Shown piece by piece: positions 1-8,135 of a stretch of DNA of 64,000 nt. Where the stretch lies: contig NZ_JACHGP010000013.1 of NCBI RefSeq assembly GCF_014202335.1, forward strand, positions 124,001-188,000, written 5' to 3'. Both the position numbers and the translations under genes were made by a program. The notes beneath the pieces were generated by a model. The model ran no database searches and was not told the DNA's origin. It saw nothing but the letters and a program-made list of their open reading frames with translations. The stretch's first letter is position 1. Each line of letters opens with the position of its first letter. This DNA comes from Mycobacterium sp. AZCC_0083. GTDB lineage: Bacteria; Actinomycetota; Actinomycetes; Mycobacteriales; Mycobacteriaceae.

Positions 1-3
1 GCT

Positions 4-984
4 TCAGTTCCGGCGACGCGTGCCAGGTTCCGTGGGCGACGCAGGAGCCAGGCTAATTCCCGGGTCGCTTCGCTCCTGCCCTCCGAGCGGCGAACCCGTG
101 AACTTGTCCGGGTTCGCGACATCCCATATGGCGCAGACCTTTCCATCGCTGACGGTCAGCGCCTGGATGTGCGGCTGCATCGCAGGCCACTCGTCGGTGG
201 CGTCCAATCCGGTGGTGTACAACCCGAGTTCCCCGTTGACCAAGGCCATCTCGCCAACGTCGAAGAAGCGCGGGCCGTATCGCTTGGCCAACCCGAAGAT
301 GAAGCGGGACACCTTGTCGGAGCCGTGAATGACGCGGGCGGCGGTAGGCGCCTTGCGGTTCGAGTCACCGGTGAACGTCACATCCGGGTGCAGCAGGGCG
401 ACGACAGCGGCCATGTCGCCCGCCGCCATCGCGGCGATGAGCAAGCCGACCACCTCGTCATGGGACGGATCGCGTTCAGGCGCCTCGGCATCGACGACCG
501 TGCGCCTGGCCCGCGACGCCAGCTGGCGGGCCGCGACTGCGGTGACGCCGAGGACGTCGGCGATCTCGGCGAACGGCACCGCGAAACCGTCGTGCAGGAC
601 GAACGCGACCCTCTGGTCGGGAGTCAGCCGTTCGAGCACCACCATCGCGGCGAACCGGGCGTCCTCCCCCGCGACGACTGCCACCAGCGGGTCCGACCGG
701 TCGAGCGGTGTCACGACGGGTTCGGGCAGCCATTCGCCGAAGTAGGTCTCGCGCCGGTGGGCGGCCGAGCGCAGCCGGTCGAGCCCGATGCGGCTCACCA
801 CCGTCGTCAGCCACGCCCGCAGATCGTCGATGCCGTCGCGATCGGCGCCAAGCGCATGCCAGCGCAGCCAGGCATCCTGCACCGCGTCCTCGGCGTCGGC
901 GAACGTCCCGGTGAGCCGGTAGGCCACGGCAAGGAGATGCGAGCGTTGCCGCTCGAATTCGTCGGTCCGCGCCGCGGTGGTCAC
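4..984 (-). CDS. sigJ: ECF41-type RNA polymerase sigma factor SigJ
   Basis: An alternative sigma factor of 326 aa that directs RNA polymerase to a small promoter set. Region 2 (about residues 10-78) and region 4 (about 105-165) are followed by a SnoaL/NTF2-like domain (about 175-295). That fusion, the WLPEP motif in the linker (85-89) and NPDKF near the C-terminus (291-295, normally NPDKL) identify the ECF41 group, in which the C-terminal domain modulates activity and no classical anti-sigma factor is needed. The start is GTG at 984, overlapping the stop of the upstream MFS gene by 4 bp (GTGA), so the two are probably translationally coupled. The last about 25 residues extend past the usual family end and are partly encoded by a short dispersed repeat. 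Equivalent to Rv3328c of M. tuberculosis. Confidence 0.93.
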   Translation of the reverse strand: MTTAARTDEFERQRSHLLAVAYRLTGTFADAEDAVQDAWLRWHALGADRDGIDDLRAWLTTVVSRIGLDRLRSAAHRRETYFGEWLPEPVVTPLDRSDPLVAVVAGEDARFAAMVVLERLTPDQRVAFVLHDGFAVPFAEIADVLGVTAVAARQLASRARRTVVDAEAPERDPSHDEVVGLLIAAMAAGDMAAVVALLHPDVTFTGDSNRKAPTAARVIHGSDKVSRFIFGLAKRYGPRFFDVGEMALVNGELGLYTTGLDATDEWPAMQPHIQALTVSDGKVCAIWDVANPDKFTGSPLGGQERSDPGISLAPASPTEPGTRRRN

Positions 985-2180
985 GCCTCAAGCGTAGTGA
1001 GTTTGCCCGCGCCGATGACCAGGCACACGGTGACGGCCGCGGTGGCACCGCCGAGCAGCATGACCGCCGTCAGCGACGCGCCGTCGATCACGAACCCGCC
1101 GAGCAGCGCGGCGATCGAGATGGTGGCCTGGAACGCACTGGTGAACAGCACCGTCGCGGCTTCGTCGGCACCGCCGGATGCGCGCGCCAGCCACGTCTGG
1201 CTGCACGCGGGCACGGCGCCGTATGCCGCGCCCCACAGGATCAGCAGGCCCACCACGGCCAGGACGCTGGTCCCGGCGAACGTCAACACGACCGTCGCGA
1301 TGGCGATCAGCGCGGCCGCCGTGGCGAACGTGGCGCGCAGGCTCTTCGCGATGGCCACCCCGGCGATCAGGTTCCCCGCCAAGCCGGCCGCGCCGTAGAC
1401 GAGCAACAGGACGCTGATCGTGCCAAGATCGACGCGGGTGACCTCCTCGAGGAACGCCGACACGTAGGTGTAAGTACCGAAGTGGGCGACGACGATGGTG
1501 AACGTCAGAAGCAGGCCGACGCGTACCTGGCGCCGAGCCAGCAGCGCGCCAAGCACCACGAGCCGGGTCACCCGCTCTGGCGGCAACGCGGGCAGTGAGG
1601 CGATCAATGCCGCCAAGACGCCCACTGTCGCGACGCCAAGACAGACGAACGCCGTCCGCCACCCAGCCACGTCGGCGATGAACGTCCCGATCGGAACGCC
1701 GAGCACGGAGCCGAGTGGCACGCCGAGGAAGATCGTCGGGGTGGCCCGTGCGACCGATCGCGCGTCGACGAGCCGGGAGGCCAAACCCGCTCCGACCGAC
1801 CAGAATCCGCCGATCACGATCCCGACCAGAACACGTGCCGCCAGCAGCATCCAGAACTCGGAAGCCACCGCGCTGACGAGGTTCGACGCGGCCAGCACGA
1901 CCAACCAGACGCTCAGCATCAGCCGCCGGTCGACCCGCGCCGTCGCCACGGTCGCCACCGGGGCGGCGACGGCCGCGACCAGTCCTGGCACCGTCATCAA
2001 CAAGCCACACCTGCCAGGCGACACCGCGAACTCCGCCGAGATCGGCAGCAGCAGCCCGATCGGCAGGATCTCGGCGGTGACGATCACGAAGATCCCCGCC
2101 ATGACAGACCAGACCGCCAACCACCGCCTGGCCCCGCGGATTGCCGATCGGTCCTCGAAGGTTTTGGGCTGCAACGTCAT
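981..2180 (-). CDS. MFS transporter, drug/sugar efflux type
   Basis: A twelve-helix major facilitator protein of 399 aa. It begins with a short cytosolic N-terminus followed by hydrophobic segments, with the MFS loop 2-3 motif degenerated to VATARVDRRLM. It resembles the AraJ/YdhP-like DHA1 efflux branch. The ATG at 2180 is chosen because the open frame upstream of it (to 2348) is charged, lacks membrane character and lies in the divergent intergenic region. The stop overlaps the GTG start of sigJ, so the transporter and sigma factor form a two-gene operon. The substrate cannot be read from the sequence; control by SigJ is an inference from linkage. Confidence 0.85.
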   Translation of the reverse strand: MTLQPKTFEDRSAIRGARRWLAVWSVMAGIFVIVTAEILPIGLLLPISAEFAVSPGRCGLLMTVPGLVAAVAAPVATVATARVDRRLMLSVWLVVLAASNLVSAVASEFWMLLAARVLVGIVIGGFWSVGAGLASRLVDARSVARATPTIFLGVPLGSVLGVPIGTFIADVAGWRTAFVCLGVATVGVLAALIASLPALPPERVTRLVVLGALLARRQVRVGLLLTFTIVVAHFGTYTYVSAFLEEVTRVDLGTISVLLLVYGAAGLAGNLIAGVAIAKSLRATFATAAALIAIATVVLTFAGTSVLAVVGLLILWGAAYGAVPACSQTWLARASGGADEAATVLFTSAFQATISIAALLGGFVIDGASLTAVMLLGGATAAVTVCLVIGAGKLTTLEA

Positions 2181-2468
2181 TCGGACTCCACATCGATCTC
2201 GGCACGGGAACTTGGGTTCCTCTGCGCCAGTCGACCACCGCGCCAGGTCGAGGGCTCGCGGGTTTCCGACGTCGCGGCCGCCCGTGGACTGCAATGTCGG
2301 TTTACCGCGATCCCGTGAACCGAACGAGAACGCGCCCCAACAAGCCACAATTCGATGTTTTCGTTACTGTGAAGAATCTGTGCGTGCGGATTTCGTCGTT
2401 GTAGCGCGATTTTGCAACTGAAACCGTATTCTCGAACGGTTGTCCACGTGGAGCAGGGGAGAAAGCAA
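2181..2468. other. Divergent intergenic region between MFS-sigJ and APC permease
   Basis: 288 bp of noticeably lower GC around 2330-2460, so promoters for both divergent units must lie here. I looked for the ECF41 consensus (TGTCACA with downstream CGTC) on the minus strand and did not find it. A ribosome-binding sequence for the permease (AGGGGAGAAAG) sits at the right edge, just before the TTG at 2469. No RNA gene was recognised. Confidence 0.5.
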
Positions 2469-4250
2469 TTGACTACAGGTGATACAGAGGCGAGCGAAGC
2501 GACGGGAAATCGCTCAGAGGCGAGCGAAGCGACGGGAAATGACACAGAGGTCGTCCCGGGAAGCTCGGGAACCGCGGGGGCCGTCGACAGCAAGGGCCTG
2601 AAGGGCGGCTCCCTCGGCCTGCTGTCCAGCGTGGTGGTCGGGATGGCGTCGACTGCGCCCGCCTACAGCCTGGCGGCAGTCCTCGGACTCATCGTGGCCA
2701 GTGGCGCAGGCGTGAAGGCTGCGTCGATCGTCCTGCTGGCCTTCATCCCGATCTACCTGATCGCGGTGGCTTACCAGGAGCTCAACAAGGCCGAACCAGA
2801 CTGCGGGACCACGTTCACCTGGGCCTCGCGCGCATTCGGGCCGCTCGTCGGATGGATGGGCGGCTGGGGCATCATCGCCGCCGACGTGATCGTGATGGCC
2901 AACCTGGCCCAGATCGCGGGTGCGTACTCGTTCACGTTCGTCGGGGACCTCGGCTGGACCTCGGCGGCCGACCTCGCGAGCAGCACACTCTGGTCGACGG
3001 TGGCCGGCGTCATCTGGATCGTCGTGATGACCTACATCTGCTATCGCGGCATCGAGGTCTCGGCCCGCCTGCAGTACTTCCTGCTCGGCTTCGAGGTGAT
3101 CATCCTCGTCGTGATCTCGATCTACGCGCTGATCAAGGTCTACACCAGCAATGCGCTGCCCGAGTCGATCCACCCCTCGCTTGCCTGGTTCTGGCCGGCA
3201 GGCCTGGACTTCGGCACCGTCGTCGCCCCTGCGATCCTGATCGCGATCTTCATCTACTGGGGCTGGGACACCGCGGTCGCCTGCAACGAGGAATCCGACG
3301 ATCCGGGGACCACCCCCGGCAAGGCCGCAGTCCTGTCGACGTTCCTGCTGCTCGCCACGTACGCCATCGTCACCGTCGCGGTGGTCGCCTTCGCAGGCGT
3401 CGGCGAGACCGATGCGGGCCTTGGCAATCCGGCCAACTCGGCCGACGTGTTCTCAGCCATCGGGCCTGCTCTGTTCGGTGACAGCGTCATCGGCCACATC
3501 GGGCTGCTCGCATTGTCCGCGACCATCCTGACCTCCGCCTCGGCGTCCACGCAGACGACGATCCTGCCGACGGCACGCACGACGCTGTCGATGGGCGTCT
3601 ACAAGGCGCTGCCGACGTCGTTTGCGAAGATTCACCGCAAGTACCTGACGCCGACCGTCTCGACGGTCGTGATGGGTGCCGTGTCGATCTTCTTCTACGT
3701 GCTGTTCACCCTCATCAGCAGCAGCCTTCTGTTGGCCCTGATCGGTTCGGTCGGCCTGATGATCGCCTTCTACTACGGGATGACCGGGTACGCCTGCGTC
3801 TGGTACTACCGCAAGACGCTGACGAAGAACGCCCGGGACCTCGTGATGCGTGGCGTCGTGCCCCTGCTGGGGGCCATCATGCTCACGGTCGTCTTCGCCT
3901 ACGGACTCATCTCGTACTCGAAGCCCGACTACCTCGTCGACGAGGCCACCGGCGAGAACGTGACGATCCTCGGGTTCGGCGCGGTCGCGGTGGTAGGCAT
4001 CGGCGCGCTGGTCCTCGGCGTGATCATGATGTTCGTCTGGTGGGCGATGTCGCCGGGCTTCTTCAAGGGCCAAACCCTGGAGCGCCGTTCGGACCTGCTG
4101 CTGGAACCGGCGATCGGCTCCACCCCCTACTTCGGGTTGCCGGACTCCGGTGACATGCCGACGGTGATCGCACCGGATCTGTCGAACCTTCCGACGGGCG
4201 GGATAGCCATCGATGCCGCGACCGGCGAGGAGTTCAGCAAGGGCGGCTGA
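2469..4250 (+). CDS. APC superfamily amino acid permease
   Basis: An inner-membrane amino-acid permease of about 593 aa. After a hydrophilic N-terminus of some 45 residues, the motif LLSSVVVGMASTAPAYSLAA opens the first helix, followed by about twelve to fourteen hydrophobic segments and a C-terminal cytosolic tail. I prefer the TTG at 2469, which follows an AGGGGAGAAAG ribosome-binding site, to the earlier ATG at 2412, which has none. The N-terminal tail is built from two 30-bp in-frame copies of a dispersed repeat (residues reading roughly EASEATGNRS), so it is probably not functional sequence. It is convergent with sdaA, 18 bp away. The substrate is unknown; serine, glycine or another amino acid would fit the neighbourhood. 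Confidence 0.85.
   Translation: MTTGDTEASEATGNRSEASEATGNDTEVVPGSSGTAGAVDSKGLKGGSLGLLSSVVVGMASTAPAYSLAAVLGLIVASGAGVKAASIVLLAFIPIYLIAVAYQELNKAEPDCGTTFTWASRAFGPLVGWMGGWGIIAADVIVMANLAQIAGAYSFTFVGDLGWTSAADLASSTLWSTVAGVIWIVVMTYICYRGIEVSARLQYFLLGFEVIILVVISIYALIKVYTSNALPESIHPSLAWFWPAGLDFGTVVAPAILIAIFIYWGWDTAVACNEESDDPGTTPGKAAVLSTFLLLATYAIVTVAVVAFAGVGETDAGLGNPANSADVFSAIGPALFGDSVIGHIGLLALSATILTSASASTQTTILPTARTTLSMGVYKALPTSFAKIHRKYLTPTVSTVVMGAVSIFFYVLFTLISSSLLLALIGSVGLMIAFYYGMTGYACVWYYRKTLTKNARDLVMRGVVPLLGAIMLTVVFAYGLISYSKPDYLVDEATGENVTILGFGAVAVVGIGALVLGVIMMFVWWAMSPGFFKGQTLERRSDLLLEPAIGSTPYFGLPDSGDMPTVIAPDLSNLPTGGIAIDAATGEEFSKGG
2485..2540 (+). repeat. Two tandem copies of a 26-bp dispersed repeat inside a gene start
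   Basis: The unit CAGAGGCGAGCGAAGCGACG plus GGAAAT occurs at 2485-2510 and again at 2515-2540 without mismatch. The 30-bp period keeps the permease frame open. An 18-bp core, GGCGAGCGAAGCGACGGG, recurs on the minus strand inside the iclR start (8085-8102), with one mismatch between genes at 52843-52860, and partly in the sigJ end (64-75). Confidence 0.85.
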
Positions 4251-4268
4251 CCGTCGAATACCGACCCC

Positions 4269-5642
4269 TCAGCACTCGACGACGTTGACGGCGAGCCCGC
4301 CGCGCGATGTCTCCTTGTACTTGTCCATCATGTCGGCGCCCGTATCGCGCATGGTCTTGATCGCGGTGTCGAGGCTGACGTGGTGCTGGCCATCGCCGCG
4401 AACTGCCATGCGGGCGGCCGTGATTGCCTTGACGGCGCCGACCGCGTTGCGTTCGATGCACGGGATCTGCACTAGCCCCCCGACGGGATCGCACGTGAGC
4501 CCGAGGTTGTGTTCGATCCCGATCTCCGCGGCGTTCTCCACCTGCTCGGGAGTGCCGCCAAGGACCTCTGCCAGCCCGGCTGCTGCCATCGCGCACGCCG
4601 ACCCGACCTCGCCTTGACAACCGACCTCTGCGCCGGAGATCGAGGCATTGCCCTTGAACAACAGGCCGACGGCGCCGGCGGCCAGCAGGAACGCGATCAC
4701 GCCGTCGTCGGACGACGCGTTGACGAACCGCCGGTAGTAGTGCATGACCGAGGGGATGATGCCTGCGGCGCCGTTGGTGGGTGCGGTGACGACGCGTCCG
4801 CCGGCGGCGTTCTCCTCGTTTACGGCCAGCGCATACATGTTCACCCATTCCATGGCGCGCAGCGGGTCGTGCTCGTCGGCGTCGGCCTCCAACCGCGCCC
4901 GCAGGGCGGCGGCCCGACGCCGAACCTTCAGCCCGCCCGGCAGTACGCCGGTCTGCTGTGTGCCGCGCTCGACGCAGCCCTGCATCACCGACCACACCCG
5001 CAGCAACCCGGCCCGGATCTGCGCCTCGTCGCGCCAGGTCAGTTCGTTGGCGAGCATCAATTCGCTGATGCGCAAACCGGTTTCGGTGGTCAGCACCAGC
5101 AGCTCGTCGGCGGTGCGGAACGGATATGGAACGTCGCCGAGTTCCGGAACGTCGTCCAGCCCGCTCACGTCGTCCTCGTCGAGAACCGCGCCGCCGCCGA
5201 CGGAATAGTATTCGCGCCTCAGCACCGGCGAACCGTCCTCGCCAAGCGCCGAGAACACCATGCCGTTGCTGTGGAACGGCAGGCGCTCCCGTCCGAGCAA
5301 GACGATGTCGCCGGCCGCCGAGAACGCGATCCGATGCACACCGCCAAGGCATAGTTCGCCCGCTTCGGCGATGGCGGCGGTCCGGGGTCCGACGTCATCG
5401 GGGTCGATGGTCTCGGGGTCCGCGCCCTCCAGCCCGAGCACCACCGCAGGAACCGTGCCGTGCCCTTCGCCGGTGGCCCCGAGCGAACCGAACAGCTCGA
5501 CGCGCACCCCGGTCGTCCGTTCGAGCAGATTCTCGGTGGACAGCCGCTCCACGAAGGACTTGGCCGCCCGCATGGGCCCGACGGTGTGCGAACTCGACGG
5601 TCCGATCCCGACCTTGAACAGGTCGAACACGCTGCCGGTCAC
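4269..5642 (-). CDS. sdaA: L-serine ammonia-lyase, iron-sulfur dependent
   Basis: Converts L-serine to pyruvate and ammonia in the cytosol. At 457 aa it is the single-chain form: an N-terminal beta domain starting with VFDLFKVGIGPSSSHTVGPM, and a C-terminal alpha domain containing the cysteine-bearing signature CDPVGGLVQIPCIERN that ligates the 4Fe-4S cluster. The start is GTG at 5642, overlapping the glyA stop by 4 bp (GTGA). It is therefore translated with glyA and sits under the same promoter and glycine riboswitch, which makes it the last step of glycine to serine to pyruvate. Confidence 0.95.
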   Translation of the reverse strand: MTGSVFDLFKVGIGPSSSHTVGPMRAAKSFVERLSTENLLERTTGVRVELFGSLGATGEGHGTVPAVVLGLEGADPETIDPDDVGPRTAAIAEAGELCLGGVHRIAFSAAGDIVLLGRERLPFHSNGMVFSALGEDGSPVLRREYYSVGGGAVLDEDDVSGLDDVPELGDVPYPFRTADELLVLTTETGLRISELMLANELTWRDEAQIRAGLLRVWSVMQGCVERGTQQTGVLPGGLKVRRRAAALRARLEADADEHDPLRAMEWVNMYALAVNEENAAGGRVVTAPTNGAAGIIPSVMHYYRRFVNASSDDGVIAFLLAAGAVGLLFKGNASISGAEVGCQGEVGSACAMAAAGLAEVLGGTPEQVENAAEIGIEHNLGLTCDPVGGLVQIPCIERNAVGAVKAITAARMAVRGDGQHHVSLDTAIKTMRDTGADMMDKYKETSRGGLAVNVVEC

Positions 5643-6961
5643 GGTGATGCCCGCAGGCTGTCGTACAGCGGGAAGCGTTGTGCAAGAACATCAACGGATG
5701 CGCCGAGGCGGGCGAGATCGGCCGCATCGATCGCGGGCGTCAGGGCCTCGGCGATGACGTCGGCCACCTCGCCGAAGGCGTCCTCGGTGAAACCCCTCGC
5801 CGCCAGCGCAGCGGTGCCGATGCGCACACCCGAGCTGACCATCGGCGGGCGCGGGTCGAACGGAACGGCGTTGCGGTTGACCGTGATTCCCACGTCGCGC
5901 AGCCGGTCCTCCGCCTGCTTGCCGTCCAACTCCGACGCGCGCAGGTCGACGAGCACCAGGTGCACGTCGGTGCCGCCGGTGACCACGTCGATGCCTGCGC
6001 GCCGCGCATCGGGCTGGGTCAGCCGCGCCGCGAGAAGCTTGGCACCGACCAGGGTGCGCTCCTGGCGGTCCCTGAAGGCAGGTTCGGCGGCCATCTTGAA
6101 GGCGACGGCCTTCGCGGCGATCACGTGTTGCAGCGGGCCGCCCTGCTGGCCGGGGAACACCGCCGAGTCGAGCTTCTTGCGCAGCTCCTCGACCGCAAGG
6201 ATGAAGCCGCCGCGGGGACCGCCGAGCGTCTTGTGAGTCGTCGACGTGACGATGTGCGCGTGCGGAACCGGCGAGGGGTGCAGCCCCGCGGCGACCAGGC
6301 CCGCGAAGTGCGCCATGTCGACCATGAGATAGGCGCCGACTTCGTCGGCGATGCGCCGGAATTCGGCGAAGTCGAGCTGACGCGGGTAGGCCGACCAACC
6401 GGCGAGGATCAGCTTCGGCTTGCGTACGTGCGCGAGCCGCCGAACCTCGTCCATGTCGACCCTGTGGTCGTCTTCTCGCACGTGATACGGCGCGACGTCG
6501 TAGAGCCGGCCGGAGAAGTTCAGCTTCATGCCGTGGGTCAGGTGCCCACCGTGGGCCAGTGACAGGCCCATGATGGTGTCCCCCGGTTGCAGGACCGCGT
6601 GCATTGCGGCTGCGTTGGCCTGGGCCCCGGAATGTGGTTGCACGTTTGCGTATTCGGCTCCGAAGAGGGCGATCAGCCGTTCGATCGCGAGCGCCTCGAT
6701 CGAGTCGACGTGCTCGCATCCGCCGTAGTACCGGCGTCCCGGGTAGCCCTCGGCGTACTTGTTGGTCAGCACCGAGCCCTGTGCCTCCAGCACGGCCCGC
6801 GGTGCGTAGTTCTCCGACGCGATCATCTCAAGGCCGCGCTGCTGGCGAATCAGCTCCAGGTCGACCAGGCCGGCAACCTCGGGGTCGAAGTCACGAAGTG
6901 ACGCGTCCATGTCCCATTCGGGAGCCATCTCGGACTGTGGTGAGGCGATGGATCGTGTCAC
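5639..6961 (-). CDS. glyA: Serine hydroxymethyltransferase
   Basis: Interconverts glycine plus 5,10-methylene-THF with serine plus THF, PLP-dependent. The 440-aa protein has the full family core: LEMIASENYAPRAV, the HSGAQANAA region and the PLP lysine in VTSTTHKTLGGPRGG (about residue 244). GTG at 6961 is chosen because GAAAGG lies 8 nt upstream; an alternative ATG at 6928 lacks a ribosome-binding site, and the frame upstream of 6961 runs into the riboswitch platform. It is first in an operon with sdaA. Placement behind a glycine riboswitch and beside dimethylglycine oxidase, which makes methylene-THF, points to a catabolic paralogue working towards serine. The main housekeeping glyA is probably elsewhere. 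Confidence 0.95.
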   Translation of the reverse strand: MTRSIASPQSEMAPEWDMDASLRDFDPEVAGLVDLELIRQQRGLEMIASENYAPRAVLEAQGSVLTNKYAEGYPGRRYYGGCEHVDSIEALAIERLIALFGAEYANVQPHSGAQANAAAMHAVLQPGDTIMGLSLAHGGHLTHGMKLNFSGRLYDVAPYHVREDDHRVDMDEVRRLAHVRKPKLILAGWSAYPRQLDFAEFRRIADEVGAYLMVDMAHFAGLVAAGLHPSPVPHAHIVTSTTHKTLGGPRGGFILAVEELRKKLDSAVFPGQQGGPLQHVIAAKAVAFKMAAEPAFRDRQERTLVGAKLLAARLTQPDARRAGIDVVTGGTDVHLVLVDLRASELDGKQAEDRLRDVGITVNRNAVPFDPRPPMVSSGVRIGTAALAARGFTEDAFGEVADVIAEALTPAIDAADLARLGASVDVLAQRFPLYDSLRASP

Positions 6962-7017
6962 GGGGTGAGCCTTTCGTCGGCTGCTGGCGCAGCGCTGGTT
7001 AGCGACGGCTCCTCCCA

Positions 7018-7212
7018 CTCTGTTTTGTGGCCTGAGAGATTCGCGTGAGGGACGGACCCTTCACCCTTGCCCCGTCGGCGAGCACGCTTGTCGCGAGCTA
7101 CTTTCCAGAGATGCCTGAACGTAGCGGTACTGGGCCTGAGAGATTCCCGGGAGGACATTGCTCCTTCGGCTCTCCATGCGCCGAGAAACGGCGTCGGAGA
7201 TCTCCCGCTACG
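7018..7212 (-). promoter_or_regulatory. Tandem glycine riboswitch (two aptamers)
   Basis: Read on the minus strand, two successive aptamers are visible, each ending in the diagnostic AATCTCTCAGG segment. Aptamer 1 (about 7105-7212) has GCGGGAGA, then GCCGAAGGAGCAA, then CTCTCAGGCCCAGTACCGC. Aptamer 2 (about 7018-7105) has GGGGCAAGGGTGAAGGG, then CTCTCAGGCCACAAAACAGAG. This is the classical gcvT-type glycine riboswitch. The expression platform lies between 7017 and the glyA start at 6961 and includes the GAAAGG ribosome-binding site, so glycine probably switches on translation or read-through of glyA-sdaA. Confidence 0.95.
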
Positions 7213-7230
7213 TGTAACGGCCGATCTTTA

Positions 7231-7263
7231 GTTGTGCACTACGCAACGCGTGCGTATAACGCA
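7231..7263. promoter_or_regulatory. Two palindromes at the glyA transcription start (candidate IclR operators)
   Basis: The sequence TGCGTATAACGCA (7251-7263) has perfect 5-bp arms around 3 bp. A second imperfect palindrome, GTTGTGCACTACGCAAC, covers 7231-7247; their centres are 18 bp apart. They lie just downstream of the predicted -10 box of the glyA promoter, where a repressor would block initiation or early elongation. A palindrome of the same TGCGY-N3-RCGCA form lies before dmg (19624-19636). The linked IclR-family protein is the natural candidate, but binding is inferred. Confidence 0.55.
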
Positions 7264-7266
7264 ACC

Positions 7267-7295
7267 ATTCTCGTTGACTGCCGTAGCAGTGTCAA
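7267..7295 (-). promoter_or_regulatory. Sigma-A-like promoter for glyA-sdaA
   Basis: On the minus strand TTGACA (7290-7295) is followed after 17 bp by GAGAAT (7267-7272). This places transcription start near 7260, upstream of the riboswitch and within the palindrome at 7251-7263. It begins 15 bp after the iclR stop, so glyA-sdaA can be expressed independently of the upstream choline operon. Confidence 0.6.
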
Positions 7296-7309
7296 CAGTA
7301 TCGGACAGG

Positions 7310-8125
7310 TCAGCCCGAATACCCGAGCCTGCGACTGATCTGATTCGCCGCGTCGATCGCCCGTCGCGCCATTGCCTCGAAGCCGTCGGGCTTCAGCCGA
7401 TACGACGGCCCCGAAACGCTCAGCGCTGCAACGATTTCACCGGCACTGTCGCGGATGGGACCCGACACCGCGTTGAGGCCGATCTCCAGTTCTTCGTTGA
7501 CCGCGGCCCAGCCGTTGGCCCTCGCGGTGGCGAGCTCGGCCTCAAGCGCGGCCAGCGTGACGATCGTGTTGGGCGTGAACGACTCAAGCCGCTCGCCGAG
7601 GCGCGAACGCAGGTCGGCCGACGTCAGCTCGGACAGCAGAACCTTTCCGCTCGAGGTGGTGTGGGCCGCGCAGCTCTGCCCCACCCAGGTGCGCAGCGCA
7701 ACTCCCGCCGAGCCGATGGCTTCGACGATGTTGATGATCCGGTCACCGTCGAGGATCGCGATGTTCGTGGTCTCACCGGTCTGCGTCGCGAGCGCATCCA
7801 AGGTGGCCTGGCCCTGCCTGGTCAAATCCATGGGGGCGCTTGTCGATCCGGCCAACCGCACGATCGAGAAGCCCAGCCGGTACTTGCCTCGCTCGGAGAG
7901 CTGTTCGACATACCCGCGGGACTCGAGAACGGCGATCAACCGCGACACGGTGGACTTGTGCACACCGAGTTCGGTGGCGATCTCGGTGACCCCGGCAGCG
8001 CCGAGCTTGGCCAGGATCTCCATCACCATCAGCGCGCGGTCGACCGACTGCACGGCAGCGACGCCGCGTCCGTTCGGGCTCTCCCCCGTCGCTTCGCTCG
8101 CCCCAGTATCTTCTGTCATGACCAT
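7310..8125 (-). CDS. IclR-family transcriptional regulator
   Basis: A 271-aa dimeric DNA-binding regulator. A winged helix-turn-helix at about residues 25-90 contains GVTEIATELGVHKSTVSRLI. An IclR effector-binding domain follows at about 95-265. It is last in the row codA-DUF294-iclR, starting 10 bp after the previous stop, so it is likely co-expressed with the enzymes and responds to a choline-pathway metabolite (inference). The N-terminal tail (ASEATGES) is encoded by one copy of the dispersed GGCGAGCGAAGCGACGGG repeat. A start at 8119 (MTEDTG) is equally possible. Candidate operators are the palindromes upstream of glyA and dmg. Confidence 0.88.
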   Translation of the reverse strand: MVMTEDTGASEATGESPNGRGVAAVQSVDRALMVMEILAKLGAAGVTEIATELGVHKSTVSRLIAVLESRGYVEQLSERGKYRLGFSIVRLAGSTSAPMDLTRQGQATLDALATQTGETTNIAILDGDRIINIVEAIGSAGVALRTWVGQSCAAHTTSSGKVLLSELTSADLRSRLGERLESFTPNTIVTLAALEAELATARANGWAAVNEELEIGLNAVSGPIRDSAGEIVAALSVSGPSYRLKPDGFEAMARRAIDAANQISRRLGYSG

Positions 8126-8135
8126 CCCAACTCTG

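Noticed and set aside
7273..7300. Hairpin GTTGACTGC...GCAGTGTCAAC after iclR as a terminator
   Set aside because: The same bases supply a good -35 box for glyA (TTGACA) and no T-run follows; I kept the promoter reading, although a mixed role is possible.
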